Shown piece after piece: positions 63,740 to 64,000 of a DNA stretch of 64,000 nucleotides (the stretch's first letter is position 1; the number at the start of each line of letters is the position of its first letter). A program made the position numbers and the translations under genes. The stretch comes from Microbacterium sp. T32. Its GTDB lineage: Bacteria; Actinomycetota; Actinomycetes; Actinomycetales; Microbacteriaceae. The stretch spans positions 61,439 through 125,438 of the forward strand of contig NZ_LQQP01000067.1 of the NCBI RefSeq assembly GCF_001619615.1, written 5' to 3'. The notes below the pieces were generated by a model that saw only the letters and a list, made by a program, of their open reading frames with translations, had not been told where the DNA came from and did no database searches.

Positions 63740-64000
63740 TTCCGGCATTCGGCGCGGGGAGGGGGCGGAGTCGTACCGTGCCTGGGCGGGCTCCTCCGTC
63801 ATCCCATACGAGCGCTGCGCCTGGACGCGCATAAGGGGGGCTGTTCCATTGGACCGGGCAGCTGGGGCGAGGTCGCGTGGTCGCGGGCGCTCGCGGCGTC
63901 CTGAGCGAGGTCTCGCCCGGGCTTGCGAACGGGCGCGTTCGTGTTTCTGCGGAACTTCACCCGCATCGATTCTCGGCGGGGAAACACCTGACGAGTAGGT
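63740..64000. other. Noncoding end of window
   Basis: No reading frame with an RBS or recognisable protein text. The stretch contains no copy of the DevR-like box. It may be the promoter region of a gene beyond the window edge. Confidence 0.4.

Noticed and set aside
63799..63987. Small minus-strand frame at the window end (62 codons)
   Set aside because: No RBS, no hydrophobic or domain character, and composition like other shadow frames.

Overview
The window is very GC-rich (roughly 70%) and densely coded on both strands. It is a chromosomal piece of a high-GC Gram-positive actinobacterium, most likely Microbacteriaceae and probably Microbacterium. The strongest evidence is the conserved actinobacterial block tilS-hpt-ftsH-folE-folP-folB-folK-DUF3180-PH-PH-DUF2520-panC-lysS. 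Supporting evidence is an actinobacterial-type ArgA, a DevS/DevR (DosS/DosR) system and an ECF42-type sigma factor. No phage, insertion sequence, plasmid or CRISPR signature was seen.

Layout. 1-7.3 kb: acyl-CoA oxidase-like enzyme, a small membrane protein, tag, a DEAD-box helicase and a UvrA-like ABC ATPase. 7.3-12.1 kb (minus): an orphan resolvase-fold protein, a Na+/H+ antiporter, then kynureninase, an amidohydrolase and a glutaredoxin-like protein in one apparent operon. 12.1-18.5 kb: GT2-GtrA glycosyltransferase, polysaccharide deacetylase, Gfo/Idh/MocA oxidoreductase, ChrA and an acyl-CoA ligase. 18.5-19.2 kb: a palindromic repeat and a tRNA operon (Glu, Asp, Phe). 19.2-20.7 kb: a secreted M23 peptidase. 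20.7-33.3 kb: ppa facing the long housekeeping block ending at lysS. 33.3-37.8 kb: DUF4192 protein, cardiolipin synthase, and a DUF2975-like membrane protein pair with a small HTH regulator. 37.9-41.8 kb: clpC, argA and a lipoprotein-like surface protein.

41.9-48.6 kb is a catabolic island: ethanolamine permease, glutamine-synthetase-like ligase, class I amidotransferase-type hydrolase, aldehyde dehydrogenase, short-chain dehydrogenase and a FadR-type regulator. Together these fit degradation of ethanolamine (or a related amine) through gamma-glutamyl intermediates. 48.6-49.8 kb holds a tandem repeat array, an SseB-like gene and another palindromic repeat. 49.9-55.8 kb: radA, ldh, tRNA-Ser, a serine hydrolase, and an NAD-dependent epimerase divergent from a TetR regulator with two near-identical operators between them.

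55.9-63.7 kb looks like a dormancy or hypoxia regulon: two tandem universal stress proteins, a DevR/DevS-type two-component pair, a PNPOx-family gene broken by an in-frame amber codon, an ECF42-type sigma factor with its DGPF partner, and a zinc alcohol dehydrogenase. Three 14-bp GGGACYTTCGRCCC sites lie in its promoter regions.

One signal spans the whole window. The heptamer GGATGCC/GGCATCC occurs about 130 times by eye count over both orientations, several-fold more than base composition predicts. It is also paired head-to-head inside perfect terminator hairpins.
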